From assembly GCF_006517435.1 (NCBI RefSeq), contig NZ_VHQG01000003.1, positions 23,511 through 87,510 of the forward strand: DNA of 64,000 nt, in the 5' to 3' direction. Below are positions 17,234-26,866 of this stretch, piece by piece (positions within the stretch are counted from its first letter, which is position 1; each line of letters begins with the position of its first letter). This DNA comes from Schumannella soli. GTDB taxonomy: Bacteria; Actinomycetota; Actinomycetes; Actinomycetales; Microbacteriaceae. Both the position numbers and the translations under genes were made by a program. The notes under the pieces are model-generated. The model had not been told where the DNA came from, did no database searches, and saw only the letters and a list, made by a program, of their open reading frames with translations.

Positions 17234-20200
17234 TCACGGGGTGCGACCGGTGGCCGAGAGGCCGTCCCAGCCGTGGAAATCGGGCGTGGTGTAGCTCTTG
17301 GCCCCGCCCCCGACGGCGCGGAACGCCACCTGGACGTTGTCGCCGTTGCGCTTGCCGAGACCATTCTGCAGGGTCACCGAGCCGCTCGAGCCGAGGGTGA
17401 ACCGCCCGACGTAGAAGCTGCCCGACCCGCCGTTCAGCACGGTGACCACGTCGTAGGTGCCCGGGGAGAGGTTCGAGAAGTCGGCGCTGACGTAGTGGCA
17501 GCCCGAGCAGTAGGGGGCGCTCGCGCCCTTGACGACCTTGCCGGAGGGGTCGTTGTCCTTCGGCGTCACCTCGTCGGACGCGATGGGTCCGGTCGCGCTG
17601 CCGGCGACCGCGCGCACCCGCACGGTGTACTTCGTGCCGAAGTCGCCGTCGAAGGCGTAGCCGGAGGACCGCGTCGTCCAGTTGCCGCCGTTGACCGACA
17701 CCTCGTAGTGCGGCGTCGTCCCGCGCGAGTCGGCCGCGTTCCAGGTGACGGTGACCCGCTTGCTGCCGGCGCCGCCCGTCGTGGCGCTGACGTTCTTCGG
17801 CGCGCCCGGCTTGGGGGTGTCGCTGTTCGAGGCGGCGCTGCTGTCGCTGGTGCCGCCGAGCCCGACGGCGCGCACGGTGAAGGTGTAAGCCTTGCCGACA
17901 GCCACGTTGGTCGCCGCGCTGAGCACGCCGCCGCCGACCTCGCCGCTCGGCCCGCCCGCGACCTGCCAGATGTACTTGTCGACGCCGCGGCCGTTGCCGT
18001 TCGCGGCGCCCCAGCTCATCGTGAGCTTGCCGTCGCCGCTGTCGGAGGCGGTCAGCCTGAGGCCGGTGGGCGCGAAGGGCTTGCCGTAGGGCACCGCCGC
18101 GGCGCTCGGACTCGACGGCGTGGAGACGCCGAGCAGGTTCTCGGCGGTCACCGTGAAGCTGTAGCTCGTGCCGTTCGCCAGACCGTCGATCGTCGTCCCC
18201 GACTGATCGGCTCCGACCGTCTTCGACCCGGCGGCGCCCCACTTGACCGTGTAGTTGTTGATCGGCTCACCGTTGGTCGCGGGCGTCGTCCAGGCGATCT
18301 GCACCTGCTTGTCGCCCTCGCGCACGATCTGCGGCGCCGCCATCTGATCCGGCCGATCGCGCACGTTGACCAGCAGTCGGCCGGTGACGTCGCGGCTCGC
18401 GTCGTCGGTCGCGTCGCGCACCGTGTAGGTGATGCTGGCGATGCCGATGAAGCTCGGCCCGGCCGTCACCGAGACCGTTCCGTCGGCGCTGTGGGTGGCC
18501 GAGGCGCCGGTCGCCGGATCGTCGACCTTCGCATCCATGACGCGCAGCGGCTTGCCCTGATCGCGGAAGGGGTTGTAGTCGTTCGCGAGCACGTCGACGC
18601 TGACGGTCTTGCCGCGCTGCGACTTCACCTCGTCGGTGACCGCCTGCGCCCGCGGGCGGGTCGAGGGCACGGTCACGACGTGGATGGTGGCGGGCACCGT
18701 GTAGTCGAGGTACTTGAGCTCGAACGTCAGGTCGGTCGACGTGCCGACCTTCGTGCCCTGCTCGGCGCTGACCTGCAGGGTGGCGCCGCTCAGCGAGGCG
18801 TTCAGGCGCGGGATGACGCCCTTGAGTCCGGAGTACTGAACCTGCGAGATGACGCTGCGGTTCGGGTGAGCCGTCGACGCTCGCAGGTCGACGCTCGTCG
18901 CCGCCTCGCCCGCCTCGATCGGCAGCGTGAACGAGGTGAAGCGCGGGGCCTCGTCGCTGTGGTCGTCCTTGCCGACGACGATCGGCAGCGTGATCAGCGC
19001 CGTGTGCCCGGTCTTGTCGTCTTTCGAGTCGCCGTCGGTGACCTGGAACACGAGGGCGGTCGCCCCGCGGAAGTCCTTCGCGGCCCCGAAGCGGATCGTC
19101 TTCTTGTCGACGGCGAGCGGCATCCCGTCGCTGTGATTGGCGCTGACCAGCGTCGCGTCGGTGAGGATCGCGGGACGCCCCGACGGCACGATGAGGATGT
19201 CGTCGAGCTTCCACTCCTTCTCGCCGTTCTGCGGCACGACCTGCGGCACCGGCAGCTTCGGGTCGAGGTAGGGCGGCGGCGAGTAGCCGGAGTCGCTCTT
19301 CGCCGGCACGATGAGGAAGGCGGTCGCCGAGAGCTGATCGTCGTCGGGGTCGGTGACCGTGTAGGCGACGGCGACGCGGCGATCCTGCGGGGTCAGCTCG
19401 ACCTTCTGCGACCGGCCCTGCACCGAGCCGTAGCCGGCGGAGGGCCCGCTGAGCGTGACCACGAGGTCGCGATCGAGCCCGTTCGGGTTGTCGATCAGAT
19501 CTCCGACATCGACCGTGACGGTCGACTTCTTGCCGATGTCGGCGGGCTGCACGTAGTGGTCGGTCGCCGTCGGCAGCTGGATGGGCGCATCCCGCGACAC
19601 CTTCACGATGATGAAGGCCTGGTTCGTGCCGCCGTTGCCGTTCGAGACCTGGTAGCGCACGTTGAACGCGCCGGGCTTGTCGGGCGCCTTGATGACGACC
19701 TTGCCCTCCTTCGGGTCGACCTCCGCCGTCAGCCCCTTGTCGACCTCGGTGAGCTTCTTGTCGAGGGCGAGCGTGTAGCCGTTCGGGTCCGAGTCGTTCG
19801 CGAGCGGCTGCACCGCGACCGTCTTGCCCGGGCGCACCTCGACCTGGTCGTCGACGGCGTTCGGCCGCAGCGCCGTCTCGGCGCGGGGGATCACGGCGAT
19901 GCGGATCTCGCCGACCGAGGTCTTGCCGAGCGTGTCGGCGACGGCGTACCGGAAGGTGTCGGTGCCCGCGCCGGACGCGTAGGCCTCGTACACGAAGTGG
20001 TCGCTCGCATCCGCGGTGATGCGGCCGAGCTGGGGCGCGCTCGTGTACCCCTGCAGGGTCACCGAGTCGCCGTCGGGGTCGATCCCGTCGAGCGGCACGT
20101 CGATGCGCACCTGAGCCCCCGCGAACACGCGGGCGATGAGCGGGCTCGGCTCGGGAGCGCGATCGTTCTTGTCGTCGCGCGGCTGCACGTTGAAGACGAC

Positions 20201-22804
20201 ATCGGCGGTCGCGCTCTCGCCGTACTGGTCGCGCACCCGATAGGTGACCGTGTACGACCCGGCCTCCTTCGGCGCCTGGTAGCGCACGGTGTCGCCCTGC
20301 ACGAAGGCGAGTCCCTTGCCGGCTCCGCGCACATCCGTCAGCTGCGGGTCGACCTTCATCGCCGCGCCGTCGGGGTGCCGGTCGTTCTTCAGCACGTGCA
20401 CGGTCGCGATGTCGCCGGCGCGCACGGTCACCTGGTCGTCGACGGCGATCGGAGGCTGGCGGGTGACGGTCGCCGAGACCGGCACGACCGTCACGCCGGC
20501 GACGGCCGTGTTGATCCCGTCGGAGACGACGTAGGTGAACTGCGTCTGCTCGCTCAGCGCGGCGGAGGCGCTCACCCGCACGACGGTGCTGTTGAGCAGC
20601 TCGACCTTGACGGCCGGGTCGGTCGCGGAGGTGTCGATCGTCTGCACGGCGAGCACGCTGCCGTTCGGCGAGACGTCGTTGTCGAGCACCGCGACGGTCG
20701 TCGTCTGGCCCTCGCGCAGGTAGGCGACATCCTTCACCGGAACCGGCGGAGGGGCGTCGCTCGGCTTCTTCTGGAAGTCGACGCGCACCAGTCCGACCGA
20801 GCTCTGCGCGCCGGCGCCGAGCGAGTACTCGAAGTAGACGGTGCCGACCTGATTCGAGGTGACGTCGATCGTGCCCTTGTCGAGGTTCGGCGTCACGGTC
20901 GCGTTCGCCGGCATCTCCTGCACGCCGAGCAGCCGCAGCGGCGCGCCGGACGGCGAGAGGTCGTTGTCGATCGGGTGGATGACGGCGGTCTCGCCCGCGA
21001 AGGTCTCGGCGAAGTCCGGCGTGCCGATCGGCTTCTGCGATCCCGCCGGCTCGACCTTGACCTTCATCACGCCGTCGGTCGTGGCGCGGCCGTCGCTGAC
21101 CGTGAACGCGATCTCCTTCTCGCCGACCTCGCCCGAGGTGTGGGTGAAGGTGATCGTGCCGTCCGGCGTGAAACGCACCTGGTCGGCGCTCGACGGGCTG
21201 GCCGCGACGAGCTGCAGCTCGTCGCCGTCGGGGTCGATCCAGTTGAGCAGCACGTTGTAGTCGGTGCTCTGCCCGGTCTCGACCGTGGTCGACGAGAGCC
21301 GGTTCTCCTTCGGCGCGGTGTTCTGCTCCTGCGGCACGACGCGGATGTCTCCGGTGGTCTCGGCCGTGCCGTTCTCACGTCCGTCGCTCGCCGTGTAGCG
21401 GAACGACGCCGTGCCGACGGCGTTCGCCGACGGGGTGTACTGCAGCGCTCGACCGCCGTCGATGAGGTCGAGGCGGCCGATCTCGGGCGGGATCTGGGTG
21501 AAGTCGGTGATGACGAGCACGTCGCCGTCGGGGTCGGTGTCGTTGTCGAGCACCGGCAGCACGGTCGTGCGCCCGGCCCGCACCCCGAAGCTGTCGGGAT
21601 TGAGCACCGGGGGCCGGTTGACGTCGGTGCGCTCGGCGAGGGTGTCCTCGAACGACTGCACGGTCGCCTTCTCGTCGCTCTCCTCGTCGCTCTCCTCCTG
21701 CTGCGGCGGCGTGACCTCATCCCAGTTGTTCACGACGCGCAGCGTCTTGTTGAGCAGCCAGGCGTTGCCGTCGTCGAGGTTGTTGAGCGCGATCACGTGC
21801 TGGTTGACACGGAACTCGAGCCGGTCGCCTGCCGTGTTCTGCTCGATCGTGGCGAGCTGCGGCTTCTGCCCGTCGCAGGCGAGCAGGTAGCGCTGCTGAT
21901 CGGCCCAGGCGCCGTGGGCGCAGCCGTCGAGCCAGACCGGGGCGGCGACGCCGGCGTCGCTCTTCGCGGTCGGGATGTCGGCCTTCACCTCGTCGACGGC
22001 GCCACCCGAGAGCGGCACCCGGAGCAGACGATCGGAGGCGGCGACGAGCGCGTAGTCGTGCTTCGCGCTCGACTGCTGCAGCCGCATCCCCTCGACCGGG
22101 AGCTTCGTGCGCGTTCCGTTGCCGAACACCACCGTGTTCGCCTTCGTGTCGAGCAGCACGGCGGTGTCGCCCACCAGCGCGAGCTGGTGCTGCGCGGGCA
22201 CGTCGAGCCCGGCGGTCTCGGGCAGGGCGCCCGGCGTCGGGATCGTGACGAGCTGCTTCTTCTTCGGCGAGGTGGCGACGACCGCGCCCTCGGGCGTCAC
22301 CGCGACGTGCGCCCCGGCCCCCAGCACGATGTCGGGATCCTTCGTCGTCGGGTCGAAGGCGAGCTGATTGCGCACCGACACCGACCAGAGCGCGCCGTCT
22401 TTCGGGTCGAGCACGGCGATGGTCGTGCCGCCCAGGACGACCTCCGCCTTCTTCGGGAGCTCGGCCTTCTGCTGCAGCGTCGCGTAGGCCGGATCGATGC
22501 GCTCGATCGAGTGCGCCGACTCGTTGGTCATGAAGACCTGGCGGCCGTTCTGCAGCACGTCGATCGTCTGGCTGGTGCCCTGGACCGAGGCGTCGAGCTC
22601 TTCGATCTGCCGGTTCAGGCGGCCGCCGAGCTGGTCGTGGGCGTTCGTGACCCACACGTCGCGGCTGTCGAGCTCGACGTCGCTGACCGGGAACCCCTGG
22701 TGCAGGATCGCCGCCGTGAGCGGCACCCCCGCCGCCAGCGCGATGACCGTGCCGGAGGCGATGGCCTTCCGTCCACGGCTCCAGCCGGTCAGAAAGCGCA
22801 GCAT
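17234..22804 (-). CDS. giant surface protein: anchor, beta-propeller-like head, Ig/cadherin-like repeats, Fn3 domains
   Basis: This 1856-residue protein has a single N-terminal membrane helix (about residues 14-36, AIASGTVIALAAGVPLTAAI) without a cleavage motif, so it is probably an anchor. Residues 40-370 look like repeated beta blades. Roughly twelve Ig/cadherin-like units of about 90 residues follow, recognisable by NDTDPDGDVL-type calcium-site motifs (VLDNDTDPDGD, VLNWIDPDGDEL, PLDGIDPDGDSV). Three Fn3 domains (about 1490-1760) and a final 100-residue domain with a YCSGCHY cysteine pair complete it. It matches its paralogue at 27790-33015 through head and shaft but has a different tip. 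Palindrome D lies upstream and the MoxR-DUF58 genes follow. It is likely an adhesin-like or scaffold surface protein; substrate unknown. Confidence 0.9.
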   Translation of the reverse strand: MLRFLTGWSRGRKAIASGTVIALAAGVPLTAAILHQGFPVSDVELDSRDVWVTNAHDQLGGRLNRQIEELDASVQGTSQTIDVLQNGRQVFMTNESAHSIERIDPAYATLQQKAELPKKAEVVLGGTTIAVLDPKDGALWSVSVRNQLAFDPTTKDPDIVLGAGAHVAVTPEGAVVATSPKKKQLVTIPTPGALPETAGLDVPAQHQLALVGDTAVLLDTKANTVVFGNGTRTKLPVEGMRLQQSSAKHDYALVAASDRLLRVPLSGGAVDEVKADIPTAKSDAGVAAPVWLDGCAHGAWADQQRYLLACDGQKPQLATIEQNTAGDRLEFRVNQHVIALNNLDDGNAWLLNKTLRVVNNWDEVTPPQQEESDEESDEKATVQSFEDTLAERTDVNRPPVLNPDSFGVRAGRTTVLPVLDNDTDPDGDVLVITDFTQIPPEIGRLDLIDGGRALQYTPSANAVGTASFRYTASDGRENGTAETTGDIRVVPQEQNTAPKENRLSSTTVETGQSTDYNVLLNWIDPDGDELQLVAASPSSADQVRFTPDGTITFTHTSGEVGEKEIAFTVSDGRATTDGVMKVKVEPAGSQKPIGTPDFAETFAGETAVIHPIDNDLSPSGAPLRLLGVQEMPANATVTPNLDKGTIDVTSNQVGTVYFEYSLGAGAQSSVGLVRVDFQKKPSDAPPPVPVKDVAYLREGQTTTVAVLDNDVSPNGSVLAVQTIDTSATDPAVKVELLNSTVVRVSASAALSEQTQFTYVVSDGINTAVAGVTVVPVSATVTRQPPIAVDDQVTVRAGDIATVHVLKNDRHPDGAAMKVDPQLTDVRGAGKGLAFVQGDTVRYQAPKEAGSYTVTYRVRDQYGESATADVVFNVQPRDDKNDRAPEPSPLIARVFAGAQVRIDVPLDGIDPDGDSVTLQGYTSAPQLGRITADASDHFVYEAYASGAGTDTFRYAVADTLGKTSVGEIRIAVIPRAETALRPNAVDDQVEVRPGKTVAVQPLANDSDPNGYTLALDKKLTEVDKGLTAEVDPKEGKVVIKAPDKPGAFNVRYQVSNGNGGTNQAFIIVKVSRDAPIQLPTATDHYVQPADIGKKSTVTVDVGDLIDNPNGLDRDLVVTLSGPSAGYGSVQGRSQKVELTPQDRRVAVAYTVTDPDDDQLSATAFLIVPAKSDSGYSPPPYLDPKLPVPQVVPQNGEKEWKLDDILIVPSGRPAILTDATLVSANHSDGMPLAVDKKTIRFGAAKDFRGATALVFQVTDGDSKDDKTGHTALITLPIVVGKDDHSDEAPRFTSFTLPIEAGEAATSVDLRASTAHPNRSVISQVQYSGLKGVIPRLNASLSGATLQVSAEQGTKVGTSTDLTFELKYLDYTVPATIHVVTVPSTRPRAQAVTDEVKSQRGKTVSVDVLANDYNPFRDQGKPLRVMDAKVDDPATGASATHSADGTVSVTAGPSFIGIASITYTVRDATDDASRDVTGRLLVNVRDRPDQMAAPQIVREGDKQVQIAWTTPATNGEPINNYTVKWGAAGSKTVGADQSGTTIDGLANGTSYSFTVTAENLLGVSTPSSPSAAAVPYGKPFAPTGLRLTASDSGDGKLTMSWGAANGNGRGVDKYIWQVAGGPSGEVGGGVLSAATNVAVGKAYTFTVRAVGLGGTSDSSAASNSDTPKPGAPKNVSATTGGAGSKRVTVTWNAADSRGTTPHYEVSVNGGNWTTRSSGYAFDGDFGTKYTVRVRAVAGSATGPIASDEVTPKDNDPSGKVVKGASAPYCSGCHYVSADFSNLSPGTYDVVTVLNGGSGSFYVGRFTLGSSGSVTLQNGLGKRNGDNVQVAFRAVGGGAKSYTTPDFHGWDGLSATGRTP

Positions 22805-22875
22805 GTCACCCCGTCACGCGACGAAAAGTCGCCTCAGATCGCGGCCACGGTAACACGAGGGTTCCACCGCCTCGA

Positions 22876-22895
22876 AATGGGGACTACTCCCCATC
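22876..22895. promoter_or_regulatory. palindrome D of the T7SS-like cluster
   Basis: Read on the minus strand this is GATGGGGAGTAGTCCCCATT. It covers the stop codon of the FHA-winged-helix gene and lies 72 bases before the giant Ig/Fn3 gene. TCGAGG follows directly. No perfect TAGNNT is seen at the 21-base distance (the sequence there is GTTACC), so the promoter is less clear than at B and C. Confidence 0.6.
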
Positions 22896-23600
22896 CGCCG
22901 GTTTCGCCGGGTCCTTCGGCAGGTCGAGCAGGTACAGGTCCTCGACCGAGACGAGATGGCTCGCGATCGCGTACTCGACGAGCCGGGCGCGCCGGTTGGT
23001 GGCGAGCTTCCCCGCTCCCCCGCGCAGCCCCTGCACGCCGATCTTGTCGAGCTTGTCGCAGACGTTGTCGAGCTTGCGGTTGAAGGTGGTCATCGACCAG
23101 CCGAGACGCTTCGCCGCGTTCGCGGACGTCGGGATGTCGCCCCGGCCCGGCACGGTCTGGCGCAGCAGGCCCTCGGCGAGCGACAGGATGAGCTGCCGCT
23201 GGCTGGTCGTCAGGGTCACGGGCGCGATCGTCGTGCTGGTGCCCTGCGAGGCCGCCGCCGTCGAGGTGTTGAAGTAGTCCTCGTCGGTGTGGATCGTGAA
23301 GTCGTAGGTCGTCGACCCGGCGCTGAACATCACATGCATCGTCTGGAACACGATCGGCAGCTTCGCGCCCGGCGCGAGCCACGCCTGCACCTGGCCGGTG
23401 CCGTCGCTCACGGTCGCCGACAGCAGCGAGCCGACGTTGCCGAGCCACCACAGGCCGAAGTCCTCGTAGACGCGCAGGAAGTGGCGGTGCAGGTAGGGGT
23501 TCTCGTCGATCGTGAGATCGGCATCCCGCCCGATCGTGAAGTCGTTCGGGTGCTCGACGCGGTACTGCTCGCCGATGAAGTCGATCGTGACGGGTTTCAT
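22884..23600 (-). CDS. FHA-like N-terminal plus winged-helix C-terminal regulator
   Basis: This 238-residue cytosolic protein is coupled to the kinase by ATGA. Residues 1-95 form an FHA-like beta domain: FTIGRDADLTIDENPYLHRH, with Gly-Arg and a Tyr-Leu-His in place of Ser-x-x-His, then FGLWWLGNVGSLLSA. Residues 130-225 are helical with a winged-helix look: LTTSQRQLILSLAEGLLRQ, TSANAAKRLGWSMTTFNRKL, NVCDKLDKIGVQGL. That arrangement is typical of a helix-turn-helix DNA-binding domain. It is a good candidate for a phospho-responsive transcription factor of this cluster and could be the protein that reads the palindromes, but that link is inference. Confidence 0.75.
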   Translation of the reverse strand: MKPVTIDFIGEQYRVEHPNDFTIGRDADLTIDENPYLHRHFLRVYEDFGLWWLGNVGSLLSATVSDGTGQVQAWLAPGAKLPIVFQTMHVMFSAGSTTYDFTIHTDEDYFNTSTAAASQGTSTTIAPVTLTTSQRQLILSLAEGLLRQTVPGRGDIPTSANAAKRLGWSMTTFNRKLDNVCDKLDKIGVQGLRGGAGKLATNRRARLVEYAIASHLVSVEDLYLLDLPKDPAKPADGE

Positions 23601-25288
23601 GACGGGTAGCAGGCCTCCGTGGGCTGCGAGGTGCGCCCGTTCGCGACGGTGATGATCTGCACGCACACGCGCGTGCCGGGGGTGACGCCGGTGCGCTGCA
23701 CGACCGGGACCGTGATGCCGGTGCGCGCATCCGGCTGCTCCGACGGCGCCCACTGGTAGGCGGACGCGTCGTCGACGGGCGCGAAGGTGAAGGTGACGCT
23801 GGTGCCGTCGGCGCTCGGCTCGGCCGAGAGCAGCTTGGGCGCGGCGACCACGTTGCCGCCGAGCGCGCTGCCGCCGCTGGGCTTCGGCGAGGCGGTGGGG
23901 TCGGGGTCGGCCTTCGGCAGTCCGACGACGAGGAGGGCGATGACGACCGCCGCGGCGACGATCACGGCGGCGGGGATCGCGATGAGCGCGGCGAGCGGGA
24001 TGCGCCGGCGCGGCGCCGCGGCCGGCGCGGCGGCGATGGCCGGGTCGGCACCGGCTCCTGCCGTGGTCGGCGGCGCCGGCTGGGCGTCGACGACCGGACC
24101 GCGCTGGCGCACGATCGTGCCCTCGACGTCGTACGCGGGCGGCGCCGACGCCGGGCCCTGGGCGGCAACAGTCGGCACGCCGCGCAGCTGCGTCGGGTCG
24201 GAGACCAGACCCGCCGGAGCCGCGGGCGGCTGGCCGATCGGCGCCGGCGGAGGGGCGAGCGGGGCCGGCGCCACGACCGGCTGCGCCGCGATCGTCGCGA
24301 CGCCGCGCACGCGCGTCTCGTCGGCATCCGGGTTCGGCGCCACCGCTCGCTCGGCGAGCGTGCGCGGCACCTCGATCGTGGTCGGGGCGTAGCCGAGCTC
24401 GAGCTCGACGCGCTGCAGCGCCCGCGCGAACTCGAGCGCCGTCTGGTAGCGCTCGGTGCGCCGCACGGCCATGCCCTTCTGCAGCACGGCGACGAACGAC
24501 ACCGGCAGGTCGTCGCGCCCCATCGGCGTGATGAGTCCGCGCTCGATGCGGCCGATCAGGTCGAGGGTGCCGTTCGGCCGGCCGCTGACCTCGAAGGGCG
24601 TGCGGCCCGAGAGCAGGGTCCAGATCGTCGCCGCGAGCGAGAAGACGTCGCTGCGCACATCGGGCTGCGGGTCGTCGAGGAACATCTCCGGCGGCGACCA
24701 GGGCACGCTCATGCCGACCGACTGGCTGCCCGTGCCGGTGCCCGTGCTCTCGGCGCCGGCCAGCATCGCGCCGGTCGTCGTCGTGTGCACCGGCAGCTCC
24801 TCGAGCGTCGACGCGATGCCGAAGTCGGTGAGGGCCGGCCAGCCGTAGTCGTTGGTGAGCACGTTCGCCGGCTTGATGTCGCGATGCAGGATGCCGGCCG
24901 AGTGCGCCGTCGCGATCGCGCTCGACAGCCGCACTCCGGTGCGCAGCGCATCCACCACACTGAAGCGCTCGGCCTTGTACCGGTCGCTCAGGCTCGGCCC
25001 GGCGCAGTACTCCATCACGAAGTACGGCTTGTCGCCCTCGGCCACCGCCGCGCCGTAGATCGTGACGATGTAGGGATGCGCCGAGAGCTGCGCCATCACG
25101 TTCGCCTCGTCGACGAACGCCCGCTGCGACGCCGCCGTGAGCTCCTCGCTGAGCAGCACCTTGACGGCGACCTGACGGCGCGGCAGGTGCTGCTGGTAGA
25201 GGAACACGTCCGAGAAGCCGCCCGATCCGAGCAGCTTCACGAACTCGAACCCGGGGAGGTTCGGCGGAGTCGAGGCGGGGCGGCGCAC
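23597..25288 (-). CDS. transmembrane serine/threonine protein kinase (PknB type)
   Basis: This is a 563-residue Hanks-type kinase. The glycine loop is LLGSGGFSDVF (about 19-29), the ATP lysine is K43 in QVAVKVL, the catalytic loop is LHRDIKPANVL (D137), and the metal site is TDFGIAS (D155). All are intact, so it should be active. Kinase subdomains end near residue 280. A Pro/Ala-rich juxtamembrane stretch leads to one membrane helix (about 433-457, ALIAIPAAVIVAAAVVIALL) and an extracellular domain of about 100 residues that looks Fn3-like (VTFTFAPVDDASAYQW, CVQIITVANG). It has no PASTA repeats, unlike classical PknB. GTG start overlapping the upstream stop (TAGTG). Neighbouring FHA and PP2C genes form its likely signalling circuit. 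Confidence 0.95.
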   Translation of the reverse strand: MRRPASTPPNLPGFEFVKLLGSGGFSDVFLYQQHLPRRQVAVKVLLSEELTAASQRAFVDEANVMAQLSAHPYIVTIYGAAVAEGDKPYFVMEYCAGPSLSDRYKAERFSVVDALRTGVRLSSAIATAHSAGILHRDIKPANVLTNDYGWPALTDFGIASTLEELPVHTTTTGAMLAGAESTGTGTGSQSVGMSVPWSPPEMFLDDPQPDVRSDVFSLAATIWTLLSGRTPFEVSGRPNGTLDLIGRIERGLITPMGRDDLPVSFVAVLQKGMAVRRTERYQTALEFARALQRVELELGYAPTTIEVPRTLAERAVAPNPDADETRVRGVATIAAQPVVAPAPLAPPPAPIGQPPAAPAGLVSDPTQLRGVPTVAAQGPASAPPAYDVEGTIVRQRGPVVDAQPAPPTTAGAGADPAIAAAPAAAPRRRIPLAALIAIPAAVIVAAAVVIALLVVGLPKADPDPTASPKPSGGSALGGNVVAAPKLLSAEPSADGTSVTFTFAPVDDASAYQWAPSEQPDARTGITVPVVQRTGVTPGTRVCVQIITVANGRTSQPTEACYPS

Positions 25289-26811
25289 TAGGCGGACTGC
25301 TCCAGGGTGATCACGCTGCCGCCGCCGAGATCGATCAGGGTTCCGGCGATGACGGCGACGGGCTCGTCGCCGCGCAGCAGCTGCGGGGGCTTGCCCGGCA
25401 GCACGACCGAGGTGCCGTTGCGCGAGTTGAGGTCGGTGACCACGACGGTGTCGCCCTCGATCTGGAAGCGCACGTGCGTGCGCGAGATGTCGGGGTCGCC
25501 GGCGAGCGTGACCAGACGCGGCAGCTCGCCGCCGGTGACCCGACCGGCGGGGGCACGGCCGACCAGGGTCTCGCGGGTCAGCTGCTCGCGGATGCCGCTC
25601 GGCAGCACCAGCCAGAACCGGGGCCCGGAGGGGGCCGCCGCGATCTCGCTGTCGGCGGGGCGCTCATGGCCCGGGGTTCCGAAGCTCAGCACGGTCTGAC
25701 CGTCGTGCTCGCCCTCGAAGCCGGGGTCCACGACGGGTGCGACCGGCGCGGCGGGCGCGACCGGCGCGGCGCCCTCCTCCTCGCCCTCCTCGGGCGGGCG
25801 CACGGCGGCGTCTTCGATGGGGCGCACGATCGTCGCCTCGAAGAGATGGTCGTAGTCGCTGCCCTCGGCCTCGGCGTCGGCTGCGTCAGGCACGGCGGGT
25901 TCGGCCGCGTCGAGGGCAGGGTCGGAGTCGGTGTCGGCGCCGGCGCCGGCGTGCGCCTCGGCTCCGGACTCGTCGGCGAGCGGGTCGTCGCTCGACGGGA
26001 TGATCGTCTGCTCCTGCAGCAGGTCGGGCTCAGCGGGCCGATCGGCGGCGTCTCCCGCAGCGGCGGCCGGCTCGTCGGCAGCGTCGGCGGCATCCGCCTC
26101 GGGCGCCTCGGAGGCCTCGTCGACCTCGGCGTCCTCGTCGGCGAGCGGATCCGCAGCGCCGGCGGCGCCGGCGTCGGCACCGTCCGCGTCGGCGTCCACG
26201 ACACCGGCGGCATCGGCGAGATCGACGTCCGCGACGGGCGCCGCGGCGACCACGAGCGGGGCCACGGCGACGGGCACGACATCGGGGCCGGAGGCGAGGA
26301 GCGGCTCAGCGGAGCCGCCGTCCGCCGCGGCAGCGGCGGCGGCCGGGTCGGCGGCGATCGCCGAGCTGGCCGTCGACGACACCGACACCCGACTCGCCCA
26401 CGCCCCGCCGTGCCCGAGCGGCAGCGCCGTGCCCGACGCGACCGCCGAGGTCGCGACGACCGCATCCTCGAGACCATCGACCAGCTGCTCGACCCAGGTC
26501 GCGACACCGGAGCCGCCGACCTCGACCGGGCTGCCGTGGGCCGTTCCCGACACGGTGATCTCGCCGCGCACGATCACCCGCACCGGGCCCGAGGCCTCGG
26601 GGTGCTCCAGCAGCGCGAACGAGGGGGTCGCGGCGAGTCCGCGCGAGGTCAGCGCCTCGATCACGCGCCGCGCCGGCTCGGATCCGGCCAGCTCGCCGAG
26701 CAGGGTCGCGGGCTCGAGCGCGGCATCGGCGCGCACCACCAGCAGCAGCCGGTCGGCGGCGAGCGCGGCCCACTCTCCGGGGGTGCCGGGAGTCACGGAG
26801 TAGATGGTCAC
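25288..26811 (-). CDS. FHA domain protein with long acidic Ala/Asp/Glu-rich linker
   Basis: This 507-residue protein has a folded N-terminal domain (to about 165; VTPGTPGEWAALAADRLLLV, VRVIVRGEITVSG), a linker at about 170-395 that is extremely rich in Ala, Asp, Glu and Pro, and a C-terminal FHA domain at about 405-505. The FHA signature is ETLVGRAPAGRV, DPDISRTHVRFQI, VVTDLNSRNGTSVVL, with the Gly-Arg, Ser-x-x-His and Asn-Gly residues all present. It directly precedes the kinase gene and is probably a kinase substrate or adaptor. The acidic linker is probably disordered. The first codons (MTIYSVTPG) are preceded by GAGGAG at about five bases. Confidence 0.88.
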   Translation of the reverse strand: MTIYSVTPGTPGEWAALAADRLLLVVRADAALEPATLLGELAGSEPARRVIEALTSRGLAATPSFALLEHPEASGPVRVIVRGEITVSGTAHGSPVEVGGSGVATWVEQLVDGLEDAVVATSAVASGTALPLGHGGAWASRVSVSSTASSAIAADPAAAAAAADGGSAEPLLASGPDVVPVAVAPLVVAAAPVADVDLADAAGVVDADADGADAGAAGAADPLADEDAEVDEASEAPEADAADAADEPAAAAGDAADRPAEPDLLQEQTIIPSSDDPLADESGAEAHAGAGADTDSDPALDAAEPAVPDAADAEAEGSDYDHLFEATIVRPIEDAAVRPPEEGEEEGAAPVAPAAPVAPVVDPGFEGEHDGQTVLSFGTPGHERPADSEIAAAPSGPRFWLVLPSGIREQLTRETLVGRAPAGRVTGGELPRLVTLAGDPDISRTHVRFQIEGDTVVVTDLNSRNGTSVVLPGKPPQLLRGDEPVAVIAGTLIDLGGGSVITLEQSA

Positions 26812-26866
26812 AGCAGGCTCCTCAGATGGGCGGTGGGGCGCCGCGGCGCCGTCGGGTGGGCGGGGA

